Source: Sedimentisphaerales bacterium (GTDB lineage: Bacteria; Planctomycetota; Phycisphaerae; Sedimentisphaerales; Anaerobacaceae). Taken from it: 32,301 nt of DNA. Numbering within the stretch: position 1 is the stretch's first letter; each line of letters starts with the position of its first letter. A model generated the notes under the pieces. That model was not told the DNA's origin and made no database searches. It saw only the letters and a program-made list of their open reading frames with translations. This document shows positions 23,430-31,778 of this stretch, piece by piece. The translations under genes were made by a program, and so were the position numbers. The stretch is from positions 1-32,301 of the forward strand of contig JAFGLV010000086.1 in assembly GCA_016927855.1 (NCBI GenBank), in the 5' to 3' direction.

Positions 23430-25472
23430 CTAGAAGCTCAGTCGCACACTGACGAAGAAGGTCCTGCCCGGCAACTCGTGTCCGGTGTAAGTGATACTCT
23501 CACGCACAGGATCCAGGGTTTCGTTGAGCAGGTCGGCGACCCCGATCATGAATTCTCCTCGGTTCCGCTGGAAACGCTTCGAGAGGGTCACGTCCAGGCG
23601 GTGATACACGTCTTCATTGCTGACGCCGACGACGGGACTGCCCAGCGTCGTGTCGGCATAGGCATAGTTCACATTGCAGGTGTAGCCGGACTCGAACTGG
23701 CGCCGGAAGCGCAGGCCCGCTTTATGTCGCGGCGGCATGAACGTCAGGATGCTCTGGTTGGGCTGGTCCGTTTCGAACCCGTTATAGGAGTACCAGGTCG
23801 AGAATTTGCCCCACGACGTGTCGAGAGCCAGCTCGAGATCGCCGCCCCAGGCGTTGGCGCCGTCGATATTGTCCGGCGTGACGATGAGCTGGCCGAACGC
23901 GTTCGGTGTCTGGCGGTATCCGATCAAGTCCTCGAACCGCTGGTAGAAGGTGTCGACCTGTATCGAGAGTGCCCTTGACAGCTTGGCGGTGTAACCGGTC
24001 TCCAGGCAATAGATTTGCTCATTGTCGAGATCGGCGGGTGCTGTCAGGTTGACCAGGTATATCCCGCCCCCCAGGGGAATGCGCGTGCTGGAAGCCTTTC
24101 TCAGTTGGGCCAGCGGCGCGCGGAATGCCTTGGCGGCGCTGAAGCGCAGCATGCGTTTCCTGGTCGGGTCCAGGCTCGTCAGTGCGGTCAGGCGGCCGGA
24201 CCAGTCGGCCTCGGTGCCGGAGTACCAATCGCCACGAAGCTGCCCTTCGAGCGTCCACCGATCGTTCAACGTCCAGCGGTCGATGGCAAACAGGCCTGCG
24301 TTGTATTCGTCCAGCGGAGCGCCAGCCAGGCGTGCCTGCTGCGGCCTGTCGGCCGGAGGGTCTGAGTCGATGTGGTCCCAGCGAAAGCTTGCGCCGACGC
24401 TGGCCTGGTGGTCCTCCTGAGGGCTGAAATTGTACTGCGTCTCGAACTCGTGCTGCTGCGTCGTCAATTGCGTCGCCATGGGCCAGTTCGTATCCCAGTA
24501 CTTGCTGGCCCATTGCAGGGACGCGGAATTGCCGCTCGCGAACTCCCGGTCGAGCCTCGTGTACGCACGAAGGTGGTCCTCGCGATCGTTCTCGCGTGGG
24601 AAGTAGCCGCCGAGCTCGTAGTCCCCGGCGTCGATGTGGGTGTGACCGAGCCCGACGGACAGCTTGGTGGCGTCCGAAAGGTCGAAGAAGGCTTCGCTGT
24701 CGAGGCGGAAATTGCGGGTGAAGTCCCTGGCCACGAACGTGTCGAACCCCATCAGCGGATTCAAGGCGGGTACGCCGGATTCGTAGCGCGCGGTCCCGTC
24801 GATAGCGTCTTCCGAGCTCTTGACGTCCTCATATCCCGCCGAGAGTCGCCAACTGTAGTCGGGACGGACTTCGGCCCAGCGCAGATGCGTGTAGCTGTCG
24901 CCGAACTCGGTCACCGTGGTCTTGGCCATACCGCCCGGGATGTCGGCCGGCTTCTTGGTCACGATGTTGATGACACCGGTCAGTGCGTTCGCGCCCCAGG
25001 AGGCGCTGCCGGGGCTGCGCACGATCTCGATGCGCGCGATGTCCTCCACCAGCAGAGGCAATCCCTGAAAGTCGGGTCCCCCGTAGACGGGATTGTCCGC
25101 CAGGCGACCGTCGATCAGGAGCGTGGTCCGGTCCGAGAATGTCTCGTGCAGACCATGGATGCCGACCGCGAAGCGTCTGCGCTCGACCTGTAGCACATCG
25201 ACGCCACAGGCGAAGCGAAGGATCTCGGGAATGGTCGTCAAGCCGCTGGCGTGAATGTCCTCGGCGGTGAGAACCGTCACCGGGCTGGACGGCAGGCCCG
25301 ACTCGTCATGCAGCCTGGAGGCACCGGTTACGACGCGGACCTCCATCAATTCCTCCAGGGACAGGTCCAGCAGACCCTGCAGCGCGCCGGCAGACTCCGC
25401 CGGTGCCGATAGCGCAGCTTCCGTACCGGCCGATGCAAAAGGCAGTGTCAACGCGATCAACAGGTGCCGCAT
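23430..25472 (-). CDS. TonB-dependent outer-membrane receptor, paralogue of the 2661-4673 gene
   Basis: This is a 680-residue receptor. I place the start at ATG 25472, the residue before a proper signal peptide (MRHLLIALTLPFASAG). The open frame upstream to 25706 is Arg/Pro-rich and does not look like exported protein. The conserved box LSLEELMEVRVVTGASR is followed by the plug motifs LIDGRLADN, IARIEIVRSPGSASW and GANALTGVINIVTKK. The barrel ends in a terminal Phe (FVSVRLSF). It shares SGLTTIPE, FSDRT-LLIDGR and GRTFF with the first receptor in this window, showing common descent, but differs in having the YfiR-like gene directly behind it. The ligand is unknown. Confidence 0.9.
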   Translation of the reverse strand: MRHLLIALTLPFASAGTEAALSAPAESAGALQGLLDLSLEELMEVRVVTGASRLHDESGLPSSPVTVLTAEDIHASGLTTIPEILRFACGVDVLQVERRRFAVGIHGLHETFSDRTTLLIDGRLADNPVYGGPDFQGLPLLVEDIARIEIVRSPGSASWGANALTGVINIVTKKPADIPGGMAKTTVTEFGDSYTHLRWAEVRPDYSWRLSAGYEDVKSSEDAIDGTARYESGVPALNPLMGFDTFVARDFTRNFRLDSEAFFDLSDATKLSVGLGHTHIDAGDYELGGYFPRENDREDHLRAYTRLDREFASGNSASLQWASKYWDTNWPMATQLTTQQHEFETQYNFSPQEDHQASVGASFRWDHIDSDPPADRPQQARLAGAPLDEYNAGLFAIDRWTLNDRWTLEGQLRGDWYSGTEADWSGRLTALTSLDPTRKRMLRFSAAKAFRAPLAQLRKASSTRIPLGGGIYLVNLTAPADLDNEQIYCLETGYTAKLSRALSIQVDTFYQRFEDLIGYRQTPNAFGQLIVTPDNIDGANAWGGDLELALDTSWGKFSTWYSYNGFETDQPNQSILTFMPPRHKAGLRFRRQFESGYTCNVNYAYADTTLGSPVVGVSNEDVYHRLDVTLSKRFQRNRGEFMIGVADLLNETLDPVRESITYTGHELPGRTFFVSVRLSF

Positions 25473-25826
25473 TCTACCCCCGGTTGTCACCCCCGTTGCC
25501 CCACGGCCAACACCTGGCGGTCTGCCCCATCGTCTGCCTGGGTTTGTCGGCGGTACGTCCGCCGACCGTGGGCGTCTGTCCGCGGTATCGTCAATTCTCA
25601 CCTCGAACTTGAGGAGTTCGCCATGCGGCTGCCTTCCAGGATGTCTCAGGGGGCACGCGACGTGCACGGAGGTGCGATGGGACCTGCCTGAGCGACGTGA
25701 ACGCACATCGACCGATAAAGAAGCCGGCTGTTCGTGTTCGGCGCGGGGCTTTCGGCCAGGGTTTGCCGTAGGCGCTGGGCCGGCGCGGTGTTACAATCGC
25801 GCGCATGCGTGCGAGAAGGAACGTTT
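25473..25826. other. Divergent intergenic region between the TonB receptor and Dabb lipoprotein genes
   Basis: This 354-bp region separates genes transcribed away from each other and should contain both promoters. A perfect short inverted repeat CGAACT-TGAGG-AGTTCG lies at 25604-25620. For the plus-strand gene, TACAAT at 25792-25797 is a good -10 but lacks a -35 at normal spacing. No riboswitch consensus was recognised. Confidence 0.3.
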
Positions 25827-26285
25827 ATGGTTGAGTCTCGGAGGTCGATTGGTATGGCTCGAAATGTCGTGTGTTACATGGCGCTCGTGCTGGCGGTTGC
25901 TGGATGTATCAACGTGCAGGAGACCAAGCGCGTCTACGATGACAAGGCGGCGCTGACGTATGCGCCCGCCAGACGGCCCTCCCAGGTCCTGCGCCACGTC
26001 GTCTTGCTGAAGTTCAACGAGGGAACCAGCGCGGCGGATATCCGCACGGCCCAGACCGCCTTCCGCGCTCTGCCCAGCAAGATCGATGCGATCTACGATT
26101 TCGAATGGGGCACCGACGTAAGCGTGGAGAACCTCCAGAAGGGTTTCACCCATTGCTGCATCGTGACGTTCCTGGACGAGGCCGACCGCGACGCCTATCT
26201 GCCCCACCCGGCTCATGAGGCGCTGGGCGAGACGATCCGGCCCTTCCTGGACGAGGTTATGGTGATCGATTACTGGGCCAAGTGA
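25827..26285 (+). CDS. Dabb (stress-responsive alpha/beta barrel) domain lipoprotein
   Basis: This is a 152-residue protein. AGAAGGA six bases upstream selects ATG 25827. A signal peptide ends in the lipobox LAVAGC, so the mature protein is probably lipid-anchored. The rest fits a Dabb domain: LRHVVLLKFNEGTS, then an LPSKIDAIYDFEWGTDVS segment, FTHCCIVTFLDEADRDAYLPHPAH and a final strand VMVIDYW. Dabb domains are small ferredoxin-like folds that dimerise. Their functions are mostly unknown, with some acting in polyketide cyclisation. It stands alone between a divergent receptor gene and rsmD. Confidence 0.85.
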   Translation: MVESRRSIGMARNVVCYMALVLAVAGCINVQETKRVYDDKAALTYAPARRPSQVLRHVVLLKFNEGTSAADIRTAQTAFRALPSKIDAIYDFEWGTDVSVENLQKGFTHCCIVTFLDEADRDAYLPHPAHEALGETIRPFLDEVMVIDYWAK

Positions 26286-26416
26286 GGCTCTGCGTTCATT
26301 GGCTGGGGTTGCGTAGGGCGCTACGTCCATTGGCTGCGGCGTGCTGTGCCGTTTCACGAAGGACGCAACCGTAACGAGCCTCACAACCGCGACCGCTGGA
26401 CGTGTGCGATAGACCG

Positions 26417-27004
26417 ATGCGAATCATTGCCGGTACACAACGAGGCATGGCGCTGGCGTGCCCGGACACGCTGGACACTCGCCCGATCACCGACCGGGTG
26501 AAGGAATCGCTCTTCGACGTACTGGCTAATTACGATCTGCTGGTCGGGCAGTATGTGGCCGACCTCTTCTGCGGGGTCGGTTCGCTCGGGCTGGAGGCGC
26601 TCAGCCGAGGCGCGGAGTTTGTCACCTTCGTCGAGCAGGACCCGAAGATCGTGGCATTTCTCGAGAAGAACATCGCCAAAGCCCGCTACGAAAGCCAGTC
26701 GCGCATCACGCGCGCCAACGCGTTTCGCGTGGGCGCCCCGCCGGATGCGACGGGACGGCGGTACGACCTGGTCTTCGTCGATCCGCCTTACGCCAAGACG
26801 CGCGAGGTGGGCGAAGGGTCTCAGCTCGCGCGGCTCTTCGATGTGCTGCGCGAACAGGTGGTAGAGAAGGGGGTCGTCGTGGTTCGGACCGAGAAGGGCG
26901 TTGTTCCCTTGGAGGTTTACGGGCCGTTTCGGACGTTTGACCGGCGGGACTGGGGCACCATGTCTGTGACTTTGCTTCAGATGCGCGGACCCGGTGCCGA
27001 GTGA
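26417..27004 (+). CDS. rsmD: 16S rRNA (guanine(966)-N(2))-methyltransferase RsmD
   Basis: This is a 195-residue S-adenosylmethionine-dependent methyltransferase that modifies G966 of 16S rRNA in the 30S subunit. It begins MRIIAGTQRG, the typical RsmD start, followed by TRPITDRVKESLFD, the SAM-binding loop DLFCGVGSLGLEALSRGA, an acidic strand end VEQD, and the N-methyltransferase catalytic motif DPPY at residues 122-125. I use ATG 26417; the GTG at 26402 would add five residues not seen in the family. It is probably co-transcribed with the CCA/poly(A) polymerase gene 33 bp downstream. The 131-bp gap before it contains a CGTAG-GGCG-CTACG hairpin and two copies of CATTGGCTG, with no clear function. 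Confidence 0.9.
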   Translation: MRIIAGTQRGMALACPDTLDTRPITDRVKESLFDVLANYDLLVGQYVADLFCGVGSLGLEALSRGAEFVTFVEQDPKIVAFLEKNIAKARYESQSRITRANAFRVGAPPDATGRRYDLVFVDPPYAKTREVGEGSQLARLFDVLREQVVEKGVVVVRTEKGVVPLEVYGPFRTFDRRDWGTMSVTLLQMRGPGAE

Positions 27005-27037
27005 CGACATGTTGTTTCACGCTTCACGGGGTCAACC

Positions 27038-28264
27038 ATGACGAATAGACAGGCGGCCGTCCAGATCGTTCGGTGCCTCCAGGAGCATGGCTTCGAGGCG
27101 CTGCTGGCCGGCGGCTGTGTGCGCGATATGCTATTGGGCCACAAGCCCAAGGACTACGACGTCGCGACGAATGCCAAGCCGAAGGAGGTCGTGCAGTTGT
27201 TCCCTCGCACGCTGACCGTCGGCGTCAAGTTTGGCGTCGTCATCGTCCTGATGCGGCACAGCCAGGTCGAGGTCGCGACGTTCCGCTCGGAGGCCGGCTA
27301 CCGGGACGGTCGCCATCCGGATGAGGTCGAATTCACCCACGCCGCGGAAGACGCCGGGCGCCGTGACTTCACCATCAACGGCATGTTCTACGATCCGCTG
27401 GCCGAGCAGGTTATCGACTACGTCGGCGGTCAAGCGGACCTGGACCGGAAGATCGTGCGGACTATCGGAGACCCACAGGAGCGGTTTGCCGAGGATTACT
27501 TGCGGATGCTGCGCGCGATTCGTTTCTCGACCCGGTTGGGTTTCGCGATCGAGCCGGCGACGTTCGACGCTATCAGGGACAACGCCGCGCGCATCACCCG
27601 AATCAGCGGCGAGCGCATCGCAATCGAGCTGGAGGCGATACTCGTCGATCCGAATCGACAGGCCGGCACATCCATGCTGTTCGAGAGCGGCTTGGCCGAC
27701 GCCGTCTTCCCCGAATTGCCCGACGAACATCGGCAACGTGCTTTGGCTATCTTGGGCGGCTTGCGCCGGCGGGTCGATTTCGCTCTAGCGCTGGCGGGCT
27801 TCTTTGCAGGCTGTCAGGCCGACGAGGCTCTGGCCAGGTGTCACATCCTCAAGCTCAGTCGGCGTACGGCCAAGCACCTGACGTTTCTGCTGATGCACCG
27901 AGGCAATCTCCTGGACGATTCCATGTCGCTGGCGCGCCTGAAGATGCTACTGGCACGGCCTTACTTCTGGGACCTGTATGAACTGGAACGGGCCACCCGG
28001 AAGGCCGAGGGCGACCGGCAGTCTCTGGCGGCCCTGGGGCGCCTGCGCCGGCGCATCCGGACGCTGCGCGGCGTGGACGTCAGACCCAAGCCACTGCTCA
28101 ACGGCCACGATCTGATCCGCTTGGGAGCGACGCCGGGCCCGGTCCTGGGCCAGCTTGCCGAGGAATTGTACATTGCCCAACTGGAGGGGCTGTTGCACAC
28201 GACCGATCAGGCTGGTGAGTGGGCGCGCCGCTGGCTTCAAGAGCATGCCAGGACGGACTCCTAA
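27038..28264 (+). CDS. CCA tRNA nucleotidyltransferase / poly(A) polymerase family protein
   Basis: This is a 408-residue class II nucleotidyltransferase. It has GGCVRD at residues 25-30, the catalytic carboxylates D39 and D41 in KDYDVAT, RRDFTINGMFYD, and the RNA-binding head motif RFAEDYLRMLRAIRFS. An all-helical C-terminal body follows. These motifs are shared by CCA-adding enzymes, which finish tRNA 3' ends, and bacterial poly(A) polymerases, so sequence alone does not fix which reaction it performs. As the only such gene seen here, tRNA maturation is the simpler reading. The start ATG 27038 has only a weak site (ACGGGG). It lies behind rsmD, in a small RNA-modification unit. Confidence 0.9.
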   Translation: MTNRQAAVQIVRCLQEHGFEALLAGGCVRDMLLGHKPKDYDVATNAKPKEVVQLFPRTLTVGVKFGVVIVLMRHSQVEVATFRSEAGYRDGRHPDEVEFTHAAEDAGRRDFTINGMFYDPLAEQVIDYVGGQADLDRKIVRTIGDPQERFAEDYLRMLRAIRFSTRLGFAIEPATFDAIRDNAARITRISGERIAIELEAILVDPNRQAGTSMLFESGLADAVFPELPDEHRQRALAILGGLRRRVDFALALAGFFAGCQADEALARCHILKLSRRTAKHLTFLLMHRGNLLDDSMSLARLKMLLARPYFWDLYELERATRKAEGDRQSLAALGRLRRRIRTLRGVDVRPKPLLNGHDLIRLGATPGPVLGQLAEELYIAQLEGLLHTTDQAGEWARRWLQEHARTDS

Positions 28265-28281
28265 GCTTCGCGGCCGGCCTC

Positions 28282-28309
28282 TTGAATTTTGGCGATATTT
28301 CGGTACAAT
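28282..28309 (+). promoter_or_regulatory. Probable sigma-70-type promoter of the PEP-synthase-like gene
   Basis: TTGAAT at 28282-28287 and TACAAT at 28304-28309 are separated by 16 bp, in an AT-rich pocket directly after the preceding gene. Transcription would start near 28316, just ahead of a large palindrome. The leader would therefore fold into a hairpin before the ribosome-binding site. Confidence 0.5.
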
Positions 28310-28318
28310 TAAGGCCAT

Positions 28319-28385
28319 GTAGGATGGGCTTTAGCCCATGCTGAACGACCGGACGCGACATTGCATGGGCCAAGGCCCATCCTAC
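28319..28385. repeat. Palindromic repeat element in the leader of the PEP-synthase-like gene
   Basis: Two 23-bp arms (28319-28341 and 28363-28385) are inverted copies with 21 of 23 positions paired; both begin or end with the sequence GTAGGATGGGC. The left arm is itself a hairpin (ATGGGC-TTTA-GCCCAT), so the element can form a cruciform. It looks like a dispersed palindromic repeat. An open frame starting inside it (ATG 28338) continues into the gene, but the real start is downstream at 28413. Confidence 0.75.
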
Positions 28386-28412
28386 GAAACCGACTCAGAA
28401 AGGGTGGTGACC

Positions 28413-31400
28413 ATGTGTCGTTGGGCGTGTTTGGGGCTGTGGATGCTCGCAGTTTCGTCGCCGGCGCTCGCCTGGGAGGAGGAGACCGAGCCCGCCTGGA
28501 AAAACACTATCGCTCTTCCGGAGGAGCTGTTCCAGAGCTGGACGTCGCCGGCCTACGTCAAGTTCACCATCCTTCGCAAGCAAGGGTACGACCCGAACGT
28601 CGTTTATTATCAGGACTCGCAGCGGTACGAGTATCACTACGATTTTGCCCTGGAACAGCTCGAACCCTTCGTCGGCATGATCATCGAGGAATTCGACCGC
28701 GTCACGCTGCACGCGGCCGGCCAACAGGCCGTTTTGGGAGCGGTCATTCTTCCCCCTTGGCACGACCCGCCTCTGGCGGAGTACGGCATTCAACTCGTGC
28801 GTCACGACGCCTATTCCCGCGAAGAAGTCGTTGAGCTGCTAAGCCTCGTCCAATCGACCGTGCAGGCCGATCCGAACGTCACGGCGTACTACTTCCCCAC
28901 CTACGAGCAATACCCGACCGCCCAGCAGAACCGCGCATGGTTCGCGGACCAGGGGATTCGGCTCGGCTCGACAGCCCAATGGACCGAAGGCAACGCGATC
29001 TACGCATCCGGGTGGGCGTTGGGCACTCTCAAGTTCATCCAGGGCGACGCCATCCAGGCGGCGTACACGACCGGCGAGCTGACCGGCAGCGACATTCTGC
29101 TGACCGACGGCGTCCCTGCTGAAGTCCCTTCAGTCGCGGGAATCATCAGCTTGATGCCGGCGACGCCCAACTCGCACGTTGCCATCCTGGCGCGATCGCA
29201 GGGCGTGCCTTTCATGCATCTGGCAGTCACGGCGGATGCGGCCCGCGCCCAGGAACTCGTCGGACGCAAGGTCTACCTGGCGGCCAGCGACGAAGACTTC
29301 GGATTCGGCAATCCAATCAAGCTGATCGAGGCCGGTAATCTCAGCGAACAGGACAGCACGGCGTTGTTGGCCTTGAAGGCGTCGCCACCGCTGGTGATCG
29401 AGCCCATGGCGGAATGCGGCCGATTCTGGACGGACACGAACGACCTGCAGCCGGCGGACATCGCTTGCTTCGGTGGCAAGGCCGCCAACTTCGGCGTGCT
29501 GCGCCGCGCGCTTCCCGACGACGCGCCTCGCGCCATGGCCTTCTCGTTCGATCTCTGGAACGCGTTTCTCGATCAGCCGATTGCCCCGGCGGCGCCTCTC
29601 GTCCTCGCTCCCGGCGCGCATGTCCTGCTCTGGGCCGACGGCGATCCCGAGCAAGGACCTTATCATCTTGATTTCAAGCTTTCAAACGGAGGGGAGTCGA
29701 TCGGCCTTGTCGACCACGACGGCGTGACGCTCCTCGACGCCCTCAGCTTCGAAGCGCAGCGACATGACGTCTCCTACGGGCGGTCGGTCGACGGCGGTTC
29801 GCCGTGGCAGCTCTTCGATAATCCGACGCCGGGCCGAGCCAATGGGAGCACGAGCGCCGCGGCCGGGCTCGTCATCAACGAGTTCATGGCGTGGAACAAA
29901 GTGACGATACAGGACCCCGACGAAGTATACGAAAACCCCGACTGGATCGAGCTCTACAATGGCAGCGACCAGCCTGTGACCTTGAGCGGGCTGTTCCTGA
30001 CCGACGACCTGGACGAGCCGACAAAATGGCAGATCCCGGTTGCTGTCACCGGTCCGACGCTGCGCAAGGAGATCGCGTCGCGGCTATCGAAACACACCAC
30101 CTATCCACCCGCCGATACGAAGGCGCTGGTCGCGGACCTGATCGCGATTCGCAGCCTTTTCACCGATGTGAGCATCACCAGCTTCGGCAGCAGTCTGGAA
30201 TCAGTCATCATCGACGCCCTCCATGCCTTTGGCTTCGATCCGAACCAACCGATCCGCTTCCGCAGTTCGACCAACGTCGAGGATAGCGACCAGTTCACGG
30301 GAGCCGGTCTGTATGAAAGTCACAGCGGCAGGCTGCTTTTCGCCAGCTCGATCTTCGACGCTATCCGCGAGGTGTTTGCCAGCTTCTACAACGACAACGC
30401 CTTCCTGGAGCGGCTCAGGCACGGCGTCAATGAGTCGCAGGTGGGCATGGCGCTGCTCGTACACCACTCTTTTCCCGATGAGATCGAGCTGGCCAACGGC
30501 GTCGCGACGATGGAACGCAGCCACGGTTCGGGCTGGAACGTGGAACTGGTCAGCCAGATGGGAGCGATCTCCGTCACTAACCCGCCGACGGATGCGGTGC
30601 CGGAGATCATGAGGATCGAAAGCGGCCCCTGGGGAGCGATGCCGTGGCTTGAGCAGCGCTCCAGCCTGGTCTCCCTGCGGGAGGACACCGTGCTGGCCTC
30701 GGAGGACGAGTACCTTCGGCTCTACGACTTGCTCGTCGCGGCGGCGGAGCAGTATTGCCTCGCCAAGCCGAAAGGCGATCCCGTGCTCGATCTGGAATAC
30801 AAGAAGGTCGCGCCCGACGGCGCGCTCGTCGTCAAGCAGATTCGCGAGATTCCCCAGCCCGGCGCTGCCCAGTACGCTACGCCGTTCCTGCTGGGCCGGC
30901 CCGCCTCTTTCTGCACGCTCCAGGGACGCGGCAGCGATGTCTTCACCAGCCACCGGCTCAAATCCCGCTGGACCCTCACGCCGAAGAGCCTCTGGCTCGA
31001 CGACGAGAATCTGCACGCGTGCGTCTATGCCGACGCGCAGATCGAATACGTGGCAGACGGTCAGGTCCGGCAGGTCTCTTCCCAACTGTCTTTGCTGCCC
31101 GGCGCCGAACATGTTTACCAGGAGCCTCAGTGGGAGTTCGACCAGTACACGCTGATCGACAGTTGGCGCTTCGATAACCTGTGCAATCCGCGCGCCTATC
31201 GTCTGCGCACCGAGCCGCTCTACCAGGCGACGGTCTCCGACCCCCTCGTTACCTTCGACAGCTTCCGACTCGGGATTGAGGTGGACTACGCGATGCAGGT
31301 GCCGCTGGGCGACGCGGAGCCGACGACCACGGAAGGTGCGGCTCTCTACCGGCCCTGGGAGCCGGGCGCCGAGGACTTCCCGGAGGTATGCGCACTCGAC

Positions 31401-31778
31401 GATCCCAACACCGGCGTGTCCTTACGCACCGAATTCTACATGCGGTGGAGCTGGGACCCGTCGAGCCCGACCTCGATCCAATTTGCACAGACGCGGATCG
31501 AAGGCCTGACCACCGAGCCGATCGTGCTGACGAGCTTCTTCTCGCAAAGCGTGGGCGGCGGCTCGCACCTGTGCCCGAAGAACTTCCTCTTCGAGCCGGC
31601 ACTGGAGCCGGGAATCTCGGCGCAGACCTTGGCCGAGTTGAAGGCCCGCAACATCCGCCTGATCTACTACACGACCGGCGCCCGCGAATGTCGCCCCACC
31701 GAATGGGAGGACACGCCGCCTCTGATTCGCTTCTACGGCTTCGACGACCCCATCGAAGGCGTCCCCTGCGACGACTAG
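28413..31778 (+). CDS. Secreted PEP-synthase-like protein (PEP-utilising His domain plus PPDK N-terminal ATP-grasp domain) with inserted lamin-tail sequence
   Basis: This is a 1121-residue exported protein. AAGGGTGGTG before ATG 28413, followed directly by a signal peptide (ending SPALA-WEE), sets the start. Residues about 200-320 resemble the PEP-utilising swivelling domain, with the phospho-acceptor-type motif TPNSHVAILAR (H255). The pyruvate phosphate dikinase ATP/pyruvate-binding domain begins with GGKAANFG (354-356) and continues with FRSSTNVEDSDQFTGAGLYES (R617-D624). Between these halves, residues about 391-546 are lamin-tail (LTD) sequence with its two halves in reversed order (separate entry). 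The last 250 residues are a beta-rich region I cannot name. The PEP-binding TIM barrel of true PEP synthase is missing. An exported ATP-grasp protein has no obvious ATP supply, so the function is open; adhesion or binding is possible. Confidence 0.85.
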   Translation: MCRWACLGLWMLAVSSPALAWEEETEPAWKNTIALPEELFQSWTSPAYVKFTILRKQGYDPNVVYYQDSQRYEYHYDFALEQLEPFVGMIIEEFDRVTLHAAGQQAVLGAVILPPWHDPPLAEYGIQLVRHDAYSREEVVELLSLVQSTVQADPNVTAYYFPTYEQYPTAQQNRAWFADQGIRLGSTAQWTEGNAIYASGWALGTLKFIQGDAIQAAYTTGELTGSDILLTDGVPAEVPSVAGIISLMPATPNSHVAILARSQGVPFMHLAVTADAARAQELVGRKVYLAASDEDFGFGNPIKLIEAGNLSEQDSTALLALKASPPLVIEPMAECGRFWTDTNDLQPADIACFGGKAANFGVLRRALPDDAPRAMAFSFDLWNAFLDQPIAPAAPLVLAPGAHVLLWADGDPEQGPYHLDFKLSNGGESIGLVDHDGVTLLDALSFEAQRHDVSYGRSVDGGSPWQLFDNPTPGRANGSTSAAAGLVINEFMAWNKVTIQDPDEVYENPDWIELYNGSDQPVTLSGLFLTDDLDEPTKWQIPVAVTGPTLRKEIASRLSKHTTYPPADTKALVADLIAIRSLFTDVSITSFGSSLESVIIDALHAFGFDPNQPIRFRSSTNVEDSDQFTGAGLYESHSGRLLFASSIFDAIREVFASFYNDNAFLERLRHGVNESQVGMALLVHHSFPDEIELANGVATMERSHGSGWNVELVSQMGAISVTNPPTDAVPEIMRIESGPWGAMPWLEQRSSLVSLREDTVLASEDEYLRLYDLLVAAAEQYCLAKPKGDPVLDLEYKKVAPDGALVVKQIREIPQPGAAQYATPFLLGRPASFCTLQGRGSDVFTSHRLKSRWTLTPKSLWLDDENLHACVYADAQIEYVADGQVRQVSSQLSLLPGAEHVYQEPQWEFDQYTLIDSWRFDNLCNPRAYRLRTEPLYQATVSDPLVTFDSFRLGIEVDYAMQVPLGDAEPTTTEGAALYRPWEPGAEDFPEVCALDDPNTGVSLRTEFYMRWSWDPSSPTSIQFAQTRIEGLTTEPIVLTSFFSQSVGGGSHLCPKNFLFEPALEPGISAQTLAELKARNIRLIYYTTGARECRPTEWEDTPPLIRFYGFDDPIEGVPCDD
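29583..30050 (+). other. Lamin-tail (LTD) sequence with swapped halves inside the PPDK-like domain
   Basis: Residues about 391-478 read as the C-terminal half of an LTD: LAPGAHVLLWADGD, FKLSNGGESIGLVDHDG, DVSYGRSVDGG, PTPGRANG. After a Ser/Ala linker, residues 486-546 read as the N-terminal half: LVINEFMAWN, NPDWIELYNGSDQPVTLSG, TKWQIP. In ordinary LTDs the INE...DWIEL half comes first. Removing the stretch leaves about 107 residues between GGKAAN and RSST, close to the usual PPDK/PpsA spacing, which supports an insertion. Confidence 0.75.

Noticed and set aside
25473..25706. N-terminal extension of the second TonB receptor reading frame upstream to 25706
   Set aside because: The extension is Arg/Pro-rich and would bury the signal peptide that begins at the ATG at 25472.
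28338..28412. Start of the PEP-synthase-like gene at ATG 28338
   Set aside because: This ATG lies inside a palindromic repeat, and the encoded residues precede the signal peptide; ATG 28413 has the ribosome-binding site.
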